The notes under the pieces: model-generated
Seen by the model: the letters and a program-made list of their open reading frames with translations, nothing else
Database searches by the model: none
What the model was told of the DNA's origin: nothing
Made by a program: the position numbers and the translations under genes
NCBI GenBank assembly: GCA_038501625.1
Contig: JAZAYU010000253.1
Location: forward strand, 496,001-560,000
Reading direction: 5' to 3'
Source of the DNA: Corbicula japonica
Lineage: Eukaryota; Mollusca; Bivalvia; Venerida; Cyrenidae
DNA length: 64,000 bases
Shown: piece after piece, positions 21,945-33,486 of the stretch
Layout: each line of letters begins with the position of its first letter
Position numbering within the stretch: position 1 is the stretch's first letter

Positions 21945-22001
21945 CTGGTAAAATGCCTGGTCTCCTGCCACGAACGGTGTCATTCGAAAACATCGTTCAT
22001 T
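21945..22001 (-). CDS. TEP/A2M-like small exon
   Basis: Minus-strand exon of 57 bp. Acceptor tattttcag before 22001, donor ACCAG|GTATAG after 21945. It encodes NERCFRMTPFVAGDQAFYQ and joins at phase 0 to VVNNYYPEK. It is the most upstream TEP exon I could recognise. The MG1-MG4 region (normally several hundred residues, including YKPGQ-like and YVLPKFEV-like motifs) was looked for at higher coordinates and not seen, so the gene either has long introns with small exons that I missed or is 5'-truncated. Confidence 0.65.
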
Positions 22002-22125
22002 CTGAAAATAAAGAGCACAAGTCTAAACATTTTCATTTTCAGTTTTCGTGTAAGCAAAGAATAATCTCGTGTTTTTCTTTACATGTCTCTCAAAAACTAC
22101 AATTTTTTGTAACAAAAAGAAATGA

Positions 22126-22186
22126 AATATGCATATCAGGAATTGCCACAACTAGAAAAAGGCCTTTCCACCAAGCCAAAAAGTAT
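22126..22186 (-). repeat. SINE-like family S fragment
   Basis: 'atatgcatatcaggaattgcc', 'aaaggcctttccaccaagcc' and 'aaaaagta' match the 3' end of the family in reverse orientation. Confidence 0.5.
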
Positions 22187-22291
22187 AAATGAAAAGATAG
22201 CATTAGTTTATAAGTTCAAATTTGAACCACAATCAATAGTATGTTTAATCGATTAAAGATTAAACACTTTAACCAGCAGAAATGACTCCTG

Positions 22292-22329
22292 TTACGTCAC
22301 ACGCCACCACGTGACCTTGCCTATATAAA
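22292..22329 (+). promoter_or_regulatory. Promoter-like cluster: CRE-like, E-box, TATA
   Basis: TTACGTCA (22292-22299, CRE-like), CACGTG (22308-22313, E-box) and TATATAAA (22322-22329) lie within 38 bp. A transcription start would then be expected near 22350-22360 on the plus strand. A full TGACGTCA also occurs at about 22719. The only plus-strand coding exon candidate downstream is at 23203. Motif spacing is plausible, but these are short words in AT-rich DNA. Confidence 0.4.
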
Positions 22330-23202
22330 CTCTTGTCTCCGCAGATTCCAGTCTTTTCGATTCTTTATCAACGGAACGAGGTAGAGGCATTGCTACTTTA
22401 CATAAAAAACTTTGTTTAATAACTTTCAAATGTCTATTTTTCACTTCCTTAACGATGATAATTAATTTTTAATAATATTTTAAATATTTTGAACTAGATC
22501 TACTTACAGTAATTTTATGCTTTTAAAGCAGTTTTTATTACACAACCACGTGGGAAGCACATGGTGCGCTTATTCATATTTGAAAATACATATTTGCTCA
22601 TTTTACTTCATACTCATCTAAGATAATCATTTCATTCAAAGCAATTTCAATTTACCTTTTATATATAATATAAAATACATTTATAATATAATATTTTAAG
22701 AAAGAACTTGTTTTGCTGACGTCATGACCGCGCGCAGCTGCCAAGAGCTCGCGTAAACAAATCGATATTACTGTAGGGTCTATAAATTTACAGGTTACGA
22801 ATTTCGAATTGTTTATCATTTTATAACGAACCTTGATGTAAATCATATTTAAATAATCTCTCACCAGCATTTATCATATATTATTGGCGACCTGTCGTAC
22901 CTATAATTTTTTTTTCAGGGCCGTAGTAAGCCTCTACATGTATTCATTCAGATTTATTATTATGCTATAGACGGTTAGTGATCTTGCAATCTCCCCGTTC
23001 ACTAAGAAAAGTTTTAAAATGATGATATTAGAATCTGTCTGGTGCCTTCCGGGCATTCCTTGGTGATTCGTGTGGATTCATCCGAGTACTCGGATAAGCA
23101 GTTGCACGCCTTTATATTATAATTTTAATATTACAATATTAGTTTTTGCAATTTTCTCCTAAAGTTTTTCTCTTATTCTATACCCGAGTAAACAATCCAA
23201 AG

Positions 23203-23365
23203 ATGACGAAGCACAAACAGGATGATCTGTCTCGTCAAGTACATCGAAAACGGACGGCTTCTCAAGGCGGCGATGACAGACGGATGGTCCAGGAGCAGGT
23301 GTGGTGGTCCAGGAAACAGAGTGTGAAGGAGGTTGAAACACCATTTCATACATTATCCACACCAG
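23203..23365 (+). CDS. Plus-strand first coding exon (unrecognised protein)
   Basis: ATG at 23203 in an open frame of 54 codons plus one base, ending at a good donor CCAG|GTGAAA (23365/23366). It encodes a charged, hydrophilic N-terminus: MTKHKQDDLSRQVHRKRTAS, then GGDDRRMVQEQVWWSRKQSV. No signal peptide, so cytosolic or nuclear is likely. The composition is less AT-rich than the surroundings, and it reads like real coding sequence. I do not recognise the family. It follows the promoter-like cluster at 22.3 kb. I found no second exon downstream that fits phase 1. An upstream in-frame TTG at 23146 is an unlikely start. Confidence 0.5.
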
Positions 23366-23803
23366 GTGAAAATATTTTAAAAATCCGACATTATGCTAGT
23401 CATGCTTGACCCACTTATTTTAAAATGATAGTCAAAATAATCAAAACATTTAAAAAACCTGTTGCAAAACAACCAGTTCAAGAATCTTGGGTTAAACAAC
23501 AATTACATGTTTTGAACGGTGAATCATTTCTTAAACGGAAATACCTCGAAGTCTGAACTAACTTTTTCAATCGCATTTATATCTTAAAAGATATGAAGTT
23601 ATCAGCCAATGTAAGGTTCGCTTTAAAACACATCGGTTGTTGATTTTACGATTCGAACGATATATTAAACCATACCTCCTCGGAAAATATCCGTTCTAGA
23701 CAAAATTTCCTCAAGTCCACTGGGGCGTAATGCTCTTTATTCATATTCGAAAAATTTTGTCAACTTGTTCAATGATCTATACGGCAGGAGACAGATAAAA
23801 AAA

Positions 23804-25624
23804 ACAAGAGGGCCCTTAGGGCCCTGGGTCGCTCACCTGAGTGTTGTAAGGAAAACCCATGACCTCTGGGGCGGGGCAAATTTTGACCCCAGGGCCATAA
23901 TTTGAACAACTTTGTTAGAGGTCTATTAGACAATGTTTCATGCAAAATATCTAACTTTTAGCCATTGCGGTTTTGGAGAAGAAGATTTTTTAAGTTTTTG
24001 CTATATTTATAAGGAAAACACATGACCCCTACCGGGCGGGGCCAATTTTGACCCCAGGGCTATAATTTGAACAATCTTGGTAGAGGAATTTTGACCCCTG
24101 GGAAATAATTTGAACAATCTTTGTAGAGTTCTACTAGAGGATGCTAAATGCCAAATATCTAAGCTCTAGGCCTTGTGGTTTCAGACAAGAAGATTTTTAA
24201 AGTTTTTCCAATATAAATCTATGTAAAATGAAGTGACCCCTGGGGCGGGGCCAATTTTGACCCCAGGGAAATAATTTGAACAATCTTTGTAGAGTTCTAC
24301 TAGAGGGTGCTAAATGCCTAATATCAAAGCTCTAGGCCTTGTGGTTTCAGACAAGAAGATTTTTAAAGTTTTTCCTATATAAGTCTATGCAAAATGAAGT
24401 GACCCCTGGGGCGGGGCCAATTTTGACCCCAGGGAAATAATTTGAACAAACTTTGTAGAGTTCCACTAGAGGATGCTAAATGACAAATATCTAAGCTCTA
24501 GGCCTTGTGGTTTCAGACAAGAAGATTTTTAAAGTTTTTCATATATAAGTCTATGTAAAATGAAGTGACCCCTGGGGCGGGGCCAATTTTGACCCCAGGG
24601 AAATAATTTGAACAATCTTTGTAGAGTTCCACTAGAGGTTGCTAAGTGCCAAATATCTAAGCTCTAGGCCTTGTGGTTTCAGACAAGAAGATTTTTAAAG
24701 CTTTTCCTATATAAGTCTATGTCAAATGAAGTGACCCCTGGGGCGGGGCCAATTTTGACCCCAGGGAAATAATTTGAACAATCCTTGTAGAGTTCCACTA
24801 GAGGTTGCTAAATGCCAAATATCTAAGCTCTAGGCCTTGTGGTTTCAGACAAGAAGATTTTTAAAGCTTTTCCTATATAAGTCTATGTCAAATGAAGTGA
24901 CCCCTGGGGCAGGGCCAATTTTGACCCCAGGGAAATAATTTGAACATTCCTTGTAGAGTTCCACTAGAGGTTGCTAAATGCCAAATATCTAAGCTCTAGG
25001 CCTTGTGGTTTCAGACAAGAAGATTTTTAAAGTTTTTCCTATATAAGTCTATGCAAAATGAAGTGACCCCTGGGGCGGGGCCAATTTTGACCCCAGGGAA
25101 ATAATTTGAACAAACTTTGTAGAGTTCCACTAGAGGATGCTAAATGCCAAATATCTAAGCTCTAGGCCTTGTGGTTTCAGACAAGAAGATTTTTAAAGTT
25201 TTTCCTATATAAGTCTATGTAAAATGAAGTGACCCCTGGGGCAGGGCCAATTTTGACCCCAGGGCTATAATTTGAACAATCTTGGTAGAGGACCACTAGG
25301 TGATGCTACACAACAAATATCAAAGTTCTAGGCCTTGCGGTTTCAGAGAAGAAGATTTTTTAAAATTTCATGTTCAAAATCTATTTTTATCCTCTGTGAC
25401 CTAGATAGGCAATGGACCGGAACCATTTGAACAATTTTGGTAAAGCTTCATGCAAGTAATATTCCTGCCAAGTTTCAGCAAGATTGGCCCAGGAGTTCAG
25501 GAGAAGAAGTCGTTTGAAGAAAAAGTTGACGACGCACGCACGCACGCACGGACGACGGACGACGGACGACGGACATCAGGCGATCACAAAAGCTCACCAT
25601 GAGCACTTCGTGCTCAGGTGAGCT
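23804..25624 (+). mobile_element. 166-bp tandem-array element, complete
   Basis: Left terminus: acaagagggcccttagggcc and gctcacctgag (23831). Core: about 8 units of 166 bp (gacccctgg at 24235, 24401 and 24567) with 'ggggccaattttgacccc', 'aatttgaacaatctttgtag', 'ctctaggccttgtggtttca' and 'caagaagatttttaaag'. Linker: (GCAC)n / (GGACGAC)n at about 25530-25570. Right terminus: hairpin agctcaccatgagcac...gtgctcaggtgagct (25591-25624), inverse of the left gctcacctgag. This terminal motif is, to my knowledge, widespread in bivalve genomes. Non-coding. Confidence 0.85.
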
Positions 25625-25629
25625 AAAAA

Positions 25630-27980
25630 AAAGATCGTTTATTACATATGATTTTGTCCTCGTTAAATCGTCTGGTAATACCTGCTTTCATTTAATGTCG
25701 AGGAAATGGGTTGGTTCTTCATTTGTCTCACATAAAAATAATAAGAAGAAAAGATATCAGTCGGTTTAAAACTCAAAGAAAATAATATTAAAACAACTCC
25801 AGTTGGTGTTGGAGGAATGTATTTTTATTTCTAAGATCATACCGGTAGGTCGTGCATGTTTACGCTGAATCTATGATGCCATGTCATCAGCTAAGAAACC
25901 CCCTTATTTGATTAGGATAATCAAGAAAATAAGAGAGAGAACGCTTCCCTGTTTAAAATACATAAAACGTGTATATTTAGCGGCTAGACTGGCTACAAGA
26001 TGTTATGCTTGAACTTTAAACTGACGCATCCGAACAATAAAGATAACCATGCAGAACAATTCTGTCTGAATGATACAACATTTTAACCAATAGTGACAAT
26101 GCCGACAGTGTTGTTTTTTCTTTGAGCGACAATTTAGGTAGGCCTTTGTCTTTCGTAAGTTTAAGTTATCCAGGAAATTTCCAAATTTTACTTTCCGACA
26201 ATAGCCTTATATGGAATTTCGGGAAAGGTACAGTCTATTCAATGTTTACGTACTCAATGGTATCATACTACGTCAAGAGCACCTACCAAAAATATCCATC
26301 CCGCATTTTTTTTTTGTAAACAAACCCGTCGCTTTAAAGGTTAACTTTAATTTTTCTGTTTGAAATCTTCGTAGCTGAAAATTGTTTTGTAGCGCAACAA
26401 ATATTCATAAGTCTCAATATTATTATTCCGAGAAGCATTCACTGTGAGATGAGCAAGTTTATGAGTTTATTCGGTTTTAATTTGTTTTTTGAGAGATCCA
26501 TCCAGGACTCAGGCCAAAAACAACATACATCGATGCCGAGTTCTGTCGATGCAGCCCTTCATTTTTTGTAGCCGATTGGAGCCGATTGTTAGATACATTA
26601 TTAAAGTCATTTTCGACATTTGAATTATGCACAAATCGTGATAGTTTGTCCAATTTCGAGTAAAAAAGTAAAAAGATCCATCTGGGACACGAGTGAAAAA
26701 TAGATCCATCTGGGACTCGGTTCCGTCGAGCGCTTTGTGTACCTTGTCAATTACAAGTTTTATTCCCATAAGGCATTTAATTTATACGAATTATTTACCT
26801 TGAAAATAAATATCACTGAACATATTCTCAATACACGTTGCTTACAAACAATAATGTAATAAAAGCAAGCAAGGGCATCATCAACTGTTTCACAAACTGT
26901 CAACTTTAAGCGCTCGACGGAACCGAGTCCCAGACGGATCTATTTTTCACTCGTGTCCCAGATGGATATTTTTACTTTTTTACTATAATAATTGCAATCA
27001 AAAACATCAGTACTTCAATGTTAACGTCTGTCAGTCAACACCATTAAAGCCTTAACAATTCCCTCTGCTAAGAAGAGCCAAATAAACTGGCTCTTGTTGA
27101 AAATGCTTGAAGAGTTCTTTCTTTAGGCTACTTGCAAGGGTCTTTTTTGCTATTCAGTTGATAATCATATCTCAATTACAATAATAACTTTTAGGAAGAC
27201 ATTTAAATGCAACAGTTTCAGATATATATCCAAATCACACTTATGTTTCTTATTATTTTGCCTTTTTCAAAATTTTAATAAATTGATTACAATTAAAACA
27301 ACTGAATATTTGTCAGTTATTTATTATTTTCAATTAATTGAAAAATTGTAATTAATTATAATTAATTGCATTAAGACTGTATTTGGACCCAGGTTTACCA
27401 ATTACACAGGAGTTTTTGTTATTTATTAAATATAGGACAAGACTTCTAACATATTGACAAACAGTTTTGTATAAATTATGTGCACTGTTTATAAAAAATA
27501 ATAATCATTACATTCCCCTAAAATGCTGTTAGACTGATGTTGATTTACAATGGCATAAAGAGAAAAAAGTTAGACAAATGAATGTTCAAGAATTATATAC
27601 CATTTTATTATTAAAGATTCAATGAGACATTTTAAAATTTCTGAATCGTCTTTAAATCTTTATAACGGTACATGCTTTTAATTTTGAAGACTGTCGTCTT
27701 TTAATTTTTATTAACTTTGCGAGAGTCTAACATTTGGACCGCGATGTTTTAAACATTCACGTAACGTTCGTACTCCGTACTTTAGCGATACCGGAAGTAG
27801 TCCCGAAGTTCAATATTCAATATGGCTCCATGAATTGGGACCGAAAATTTGGTCGGACGGGTTTATATTTTCATTTTTGAAATTGATCTTTTCCATTAAT
27901 AAAACGCTACAGACGCATTACCAATAGGCGGGCAAAGCCCGCAAATCGCCCTTCGGGCGCTTTGCTTGGCTTTCCCCTTA
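25630..27980. other. Non-coding DNA with one foldback
   Basis: No exon-like ORF with splice borders. Very AT-rich between 27150 and 27700. It contains the inverted repeat at 26659-26984 and, near 27930-27970, a short GC-rich self-complementary stretch (gcccgcaaatcgcccttcgggcgctttgc). Confidence 0.4.
26659..26984. repeat. 77-bp inverted repeat pair with 172-bp loop
   Basis: Arms 26659-26735 and 26908-26984 are near-perfect reverse complements (agtaaaaaagtaaaaag... and ...cttttttact). Each arm holds a duplicated word (gatccatctgggac twice). A foldback or MITE-like element is likely. A minus-strand open frame across the left arm (26509-26769) is not convincing as a gene. Confidence 0.7.
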
Positions 27981-27984
27981 TAAC

Positions 27985-28320
27985 GTTTCATAAACATAAT
28001 ATCTGTATACCGATAAAACTGCCATGTCACCGAAAATGTTAAAGTGAACACACCCGAATATCGTCTAAGTTGATGTGATTCAATATGACATACAATGCAA
28101 GACGTTCGTGAATGCTTCCGATTTCTATCAATGATTTTCGAGAGCTTTTTCAATGAATACAGAAAATACTTCCTGTAACTACGTCATTTAAAATGGAACA
28201 TTATATGAATCATGAAAGTAAATGGAAGCTCATTCCGATGCATTTAAATATGCTGACTGATTTCAAGGAATATATCGCATGCTGTAAATAGCATATCAGC
28301 ATTTTAAAATTGTAATATTA
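27985..28320. repeat. Dispersed diverged repeat, family D
   Basis: Shares 'ataccgataaaactgccatgtcaccg', 'gttgatgtgattcaatatgaca', 'aatgcaaga' and 'cttcctgtaa' with 33785-34090, and more weakly with 43088-43320. Ancient, no termini defined. Confidence 0.5.
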
Positions 28321-28339
28321 TCAAGAATATTCACATGCA

Positions 28340-28420
28340 GAAAACGCACCACCCGCAAAGCGTCGACAAGTAGAGAGGACAAGCAGACATGTGTTTGTAA
28401 GTATAAAACTTAAATTATTG
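28340..28420 (-). repeat. SINE-like family S fragment
   Basis: 'agtagagaggacaagcagacatgtg' and 'ttgtaagtata' correspond to the reverse of the 'acttataaa...catgctctctcttcctctc' segment of family S. Confidence 0.4.
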
Positions 28421-28682
28421 TTTCGTGCATCATATGAATATATCTCAACACGATTATTTCGTTCTCATGTAAACGCAACCGTTAATTAAACATGGTTAAT
28501 TCTGTAACTTAAACACGTTCGGTTGTTTAAGTCACTCGTTATAATAGTGTAGTTTTAGACCAGTGGGTGAATTTCTTCACAATATTCTAGTCAGGATCTT
28601 TAAAAGCATAGAAACTAATAATACCACCAGAACTGTAAGCACACTACTCCTCAAACCAACAAATGAGAATTGTGGTAGAATA

Positions 28683-28873
28683 ATCTCAGGAATCGCCACA
28701 CTCACAAAACACAGCCTCTCCACGCAGCGAAAAGAAGAGAGGAAACGAGAGCATGTGTTCATAAGTATATTTAATTCAAATAAGACACCACAAACAATTA
28801 ACGGAAATGAAACCCTTGGGGTTACCGCCAATGGCAAAATAATTTGCCACTTGGGGTTTAAACCAGGTTCTAG
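28683..28873 (-). mobile_element. SINE-like element, family S (reverse)
   Basis: Reverse-oriented full copy: aggaatcgccacac, cacagcctctccacgcagcg, gagcatgtgttcataagtat, gacaccacaaacaatt, cccttggggttaccgcc and gtttaaaccaggttcta. The sequence beyond (28874-29040: 'cacttgtcccaacaggt', 'acaatgttgcatgcaaaagc') also matches 55615-55775, so the mobile unit may extend past the canonical end. Confidence 0.65.
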
Positions 28874-29040
28874 GGTGCAATAACCTCACACTTGTCCCAA
28901 CAGGTTCTCATATCAACACACAAGTACAAGTTGTCTTGGTGAAATCACTCTATCAGCTCAACAATGTTGCATGCAAAAGCACACAAACTTATAAAACAAG
29001 AAGCTAATAACATTGCAAAGCAAAAGGGGTTTTTAATCAC

Positions 29041-29490
29041 TGATTTTTCCGAGACCAGAGCTCCTGGTGTCAAATCAGCAAAACATGATGACGGGAATTT
29101 TGAAAGCCAGCGAACACGACAAATATGAAACATTTGCAGACCAAATGACCGAGCTCTTATTCCAGTTGACAGAGTCCTTATTCTGACATTGTGATCATGT
29201 TAGAAACCCGTCACAAATTCTGCACAGGTTACCAATATTTCTATGAGCATTTCGTTTTTATCTTGTGTTAACAAAATTTATTTATCCGACCTAATGTTAC
29301 CGCGATGACCCAGTTTCATAAGCCGTCGAGATAAAATTAATAAATCATTCAATTGGTCAGATTTAACAGGAAGTAATGGAAAATCCAAATTATGCCATTA
29401 AATTTCTTTGATTTCAATGAAACGAAGGCTTCTGGTTGCTAAGGAAGTAGGTTGAGCAGTAATACGAAATGGAAGTAAGTTTAGTGTAAT
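29041..29490. other. Non-coding DNA, nothing recognised
   Basis: No supported exon. 'gaattttgaaagccagcgaac...aatatgaaac' (29093-29130) is the short dispersed motif noted at 10685 and 46920. Confidence 0.4.
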
Positions 29491-29495
29491 ACTTA

Positions 29496-30050
29496 GGATA
29501 AACAAGAAATATCTTTAAGAAAGATAAACGGCGTTCATGGAAAAGATGTGTATATATATGAACAAAATCTAATATAGAGCGGCGAAGCAGACACAGTTTA
29601 GTAATTCTATTTTACTTGTTATAGCTGCTGATGAACCAACCCTGACTTACGGACTAGGGATTAAGCGACCGAGTCATGGAAACCCAAAAAATTTACTTAG
29701 TGTCTGTCAAAAAATGTTGAAGTTCTTGCATCAATTTCCTCTGGTGATAAAAACGTCGATTAAAGAAGCAATGTTTTACATTAAGTCTTGATGTATTTTA
29801 TTCAGTTTTAATAAAATACCTCTCATAGAGTTAGAACTCAAGATGAATAAATGTCCTTGAAAAATAATCAATATAAATAATAACAACTTGTAACAAGAGC
29901 GAAATCTACCAACTTTTACGTAAATTAACTTGTCCCTCCCGAGTATTGAACCCGGGGCCTCCGCTTGGAAGGCGAGTGAGATAACCACTTCAACAAACCA
30001 TTTGTGTTTCTGGACTAGAAATTTACAATCAGTTATCAAAGGAACTAAAC
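29496..30050 (-). repeat. Long dispersed repeat R with tRNA-like head, copy 1
   Basis: Aligns over about 550 bp with 50574-51120. Landmarks: 'acaagaaatatctttaag', 'gattaagcgaccgagtcatg', 'aataaaatacctc' and 'gagcgaaatctaccaactttt'. At 29931-30003 the reverse strand holds a tRNA-like sequence with B box ggttcaatac and a Gly(TCC)-like anticodon region, so a tRNA-derived SINE read on the minus strand is likely. The match to the other copy ends at about 30050, where a different element begins. Confidence 0.6.
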
Positions 30051-30057
30051 TAGAAAT

Positions 30058-30595
30058 GTGTCCATAGGACACGGATGCCCCCGCTATGCATCGTTTCCAG
30101 ATACTAAAGTGCAATGATGGGAATAATAGCATTTCAAAGACAGTGATGTTCGAGTAATTATAAGAATATGGATAAACTTGGTGATCAAGTAAATTATTTG
30201 TATTTGTGGCACTGTTGTCTTCTCATTACGGAAATGTCTGTGAAGAAGTTGGTGGTAATGCAATGCAATGTCATAGTGAACATTTGTGCCAAGTTATTTT
30301 GAAATCCCTTCATTCATAAAGAAGTTATAGCCCGAACAAGTAAATTCAAGTTTTCGTAACTGTGACCTTGACCTTGGACTTACAGGCATGGGTAATGTAC
30401 GCAACACACCGCCTTGTCATGGTGAACATTTGTGCCAAGTTATTTTGAAAACCCTCCATTCAAAACAAAGTTATAGCCCGGACAAGGGAATTCTATTTTT
30501 AGTAACAGTGACCTTTACCTTGGACCTACAGGCATGGACATGGTACACAACTCATAGACGACAAGACGACGGACGGAAGAAACCGAACCCTTGAA
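30058..30595 (+). mobile_element. Short array element (two units of about 140 bp)
   Basis: Begins gtgtccataggacacggatgc. Two units share 'gtgaacatttgtgccaagtt', 'aagttatagcccg' and 'gtgaccttgaccttggac'. It ends with a gacgacaagacgacggacgg linker near 30560-30585. A terminal hairpin is not obvious. It interrupts repeat R. Confidence 0.55.
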
Positions 30596-30956
30596 AGCAA
30601 AAACACAATTTTATGCAGTTTAAATTTGGATGAGCGATATCTGGGCATCGCAGGCCTATTTTATTAATAAGTTGTCCTAATAAATCTAAATTGATGTGTT
30701 TCAGTCGTATTTTCAGCAAATGACATAGCAGACTAGGGGTTTTATTTGTTTTTTTATAGCAAAATATCGAAGACGTCTTTGTATGGAAACTTCAAAGGCC
30801 ATTACAAATCGTAAATCCTATATAATTTTCACATATGCCTAATTCTTGTCTTGTTATCTGCGAGTTAAGTGTCTGTAAGTATACTGGAATTCCCAGTCTG
30901 GCTATGTGTACGTAATTGTTGAGATATTACTTCTTAAAAAAGAAAACAATTTAAAA

Positions 30957-32430
30957 CTAGAACTGCTTTTGGGAAAAGCACATGTCTCCCACAAAGGCAT
31001 CATCTTTGATGATGCACAGGATAAAACTGGTGAAGTGAATATAAAGATGGCAATTTATTAAAAGGGCATACGGAAGTTCTGTGCAATATTAGTCATAAAC
31101 AATGTCACAAATTTTTGGAGGATCAGGAAAAACATAAGTTTCAATTTCTGATGGGCCATAATCCTGAAGTGCCAGGGTCAATGTGGCTGGTTGTCAAACT
31201 TGTTGTCATTAACATTTTGATATATCAGTGAAGATGCACTGAAAAAAGACCATGAGAGTGAGTGTACAAGGCTATCAAGGCCAATTGTAAATAAATAAAT
31301 GGGCCATAAGTCTTATGTGCCGGGGTCAAAGCGGCTGTTTTTTTATTACACAGATAATTATAGCATTTGGTGAACATCATATAATAAAAATAGCAGAAAA
31401 TGAGAGAAGAACCAAATCATGAGTATGGAACAGATATTGTAAAATGAAAACTTAAACAGTGTAAGAAATACCTTTATAGCTGCTTAGCACAGTAATTTCT
31501 CATAATGCAATGTATGTAATGTCATGATAGCTATAGTATGTTGGTATTACTCCACTGGATACACATTCTACATTGTTCACATAGATATGGTCAATAATGG
31601 TCCTGCCAGCTGTAGTAGGCTGTGTTATAAGTTGTTTATAATTCAAAGCAGCCATTTCTTTATGGAGGAGATTATTTTTGTCACAAACAATGTTTACATT
31701 GAAATCACCAACAACAATGTTTGCTGCTGTTTCTGAGTTTTGAAGCAACTCTTTATAGCCTGGTTAAGATATTATAGCCATCAACATTTTGATAAACTTT
31801 GGTGAAGATACGATGAAAACTATCTGACTTTGAGAGATGAACCAGGTTAGTGACATGTTTAAAAGGCTAATTTCGGATAAATCAAAGGGCCATAAATCTG
31901 ATATGCCTGGTGCAAAGTGGCTGGTTTTCGAACTTGGCCAAGATATTAAGGCCACACACATTATCATAATGTTTATTGAAAATCAGTTGATGAATATTTC
32001 AGTTACATAGCAGACAAGGCTTAAACAGCCAATTTTGGATAATTCAAGGGCCATAAATCCGACATGACTGGGGCAATACGGCTGGTTATCGAACTTGGCC
32101 GAGATATTATGGCCACAAACATTTTCATAAAGTATGGTGAAGATCAGATGATAACTGTTCAAGTTACAGAGTGGACAAGCCTCAAACAACTTATTTTTGA
32201 TAATTCAAGGGCCATAATTCTGAGATTCCTTGGGCAATATGGCTGGTTATCGAACCTGATCGAGATATTATGGCCACTAACATTTTGATGAAGTTTGGTG
32301 ATGATCCGATGAAAACTGTTTGACTTAGAGAGCGGACAAGTGTGACAGACATACGGACAGACGGACAGACAGACGGACAGACAGGAGCAAATCAAAATGT
32401 CTCCCACACCACTACGTGGTGGGAGACATA
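30957..32430 (+). mobile_element. 160-bp tandem-array element with nested LINE fragment
   Basis: The left end has a small hairpin (tgcttttgggaaaagca) and catgtctcccac (30981). Units of about 160 bp (ccataaat/ccataatt at 31890, 32051 and 32212) carry 'gggccataaatc', 'ggctggttatcgaacttgg', 'gagatattatggcca' and 'tgatgaaaactgtttgactt'. A CAGACGGACAGACAGACGG linker and the hairpin gtctcccacacca...tggtgggagac (about 32399-32427) follow, inverse of the left end. A foreign segment of about 250-300 bp (31500-31748) splits the left units. Confidence 0.75.
31500..31748 (-). pseudogene. LINE endonuclease-domain fragment
   Basis: Open frame of 82 codons with VVGDFNVNIV, then ITQPTTAGRTIIDHIYVNN, and YYSYHDIT. 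GDFN, T-x-I-D-H-I-Y and Y-[SY]-x-H-D are motifs of the apurinic/endonuclease-exonuclease-phosphatase domain of non-LTR retrotransposons. The last catalytic motif normally reads SDHD; here the Asp before HD is Tyr. No reverse transcriptase follows. A dead 5'-truncated or internal LINE fragment nested in the 160-bp array element. Confidence 0.65.
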
Positions 32431-32439
32431 ATAACGCGA

Positions 32440-33480
32440 GTTTTACAACTCTTATGGTATCAATATCTGGATTCGAATCATTTATTTACTAATAACTTTT
32501 CACGGCATCCTAGACATACATCTATTATTAAGATTACATTTATGAAATCAATGGAAACATAATGATCACTGAGCAGCGATAGCTATACCATATCCCGATG
32601 TCTGCCTCAATTTTTGCGAAAAAAAAACCCGAGAGCTTTACGATACTCTGATGGCAGCTTCGGCATCTATCACTGTGCAATACACAGATACTTATACGAT
32701 ACTCTGCTGGTAGCATTCACCACTGTGGAAATACACAGACATCTAAACGATACCGTGCAGGTAGCCTCTATCACTTTGCAAATACACAGTTAGCTAAACG
32801 TTACCCTGCAATTGATTCATTATCAATAAATAAGTTTAGGGCTCATTAATATTAATTTTGGCAAGAACACAGAGAGATACAAAGCTGGCAGCTTCGATCA
32901 CTTCGTTAAAGCTAAAATCAAAAGATTTGTGCATATATATATATTAAATCGGGATAGTTGAACGGTATGTACACGTCTTCGATCCTAAGCTTTTGCTTGT
33001 TCTGTTTATATCCACTATAAATATCTATTGATTTAACTTTATTTCACCCTATTTAACGATTTCATATTATTTTTATTTTATTTCATCTACACATCCTGCG
33101 TAATAATCTGTGCAAGTTTGAAAGAAATCCGCCTGATAAGTTTATGGGGCGTTGACGCCTCAAGATTTGGGATAATACGGACGTACGGACATTCTAACGA
33201 GTGCGGGCATAAAAATCTCACTTATAGTAGTGCAAAATATAAGAAGTAAGGAAAGATAAGCTAGTAATTGTTTTATAATGATTAGTGGTTTGGCATAAAC
33301 AACATCTTTCACAACTAACTATAATGCTCCTTACATGGTCTGTATTTAAGAGAATTATTTTGATCAGGTGCATTTTGGCAATAAACTAAATTTTTAACGT
33401 ATTTTAACCAATAATTTATAGGTTTTACAAACCACAATTCTCTTTCAAACAAAATTGCGTACGATATATGTCTGGTTTTG
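32440..33480. other. Non-coding DNA with three about 60-bp repeats
   Basis: 32638-32815 holds three to four diverged units of about 60 bp ('cgatactctgctggtagcat', 'cactgtggaaatacacagacat'). 33160-33215 has an acggacgtacggacattc linker-like relic of an array element. No exon recognised. Confidence 0.45.
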
Positions 33481-33486
33481 GTGTTA

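Noticed and set aside
23159..23362. Minus-strand 67-codon frame
   Set aside because: Shadow of the plus-strand exon candidate 23203-23365; no splice borders.
29931..30003. Functional tRNA-Gly on the minus strand
   Set aside because: The anticodon and T arms look right but the D arm and acceptor stem are degenerate, and the sequence is embedded in a dispersed repeat with a second copy at 51000.
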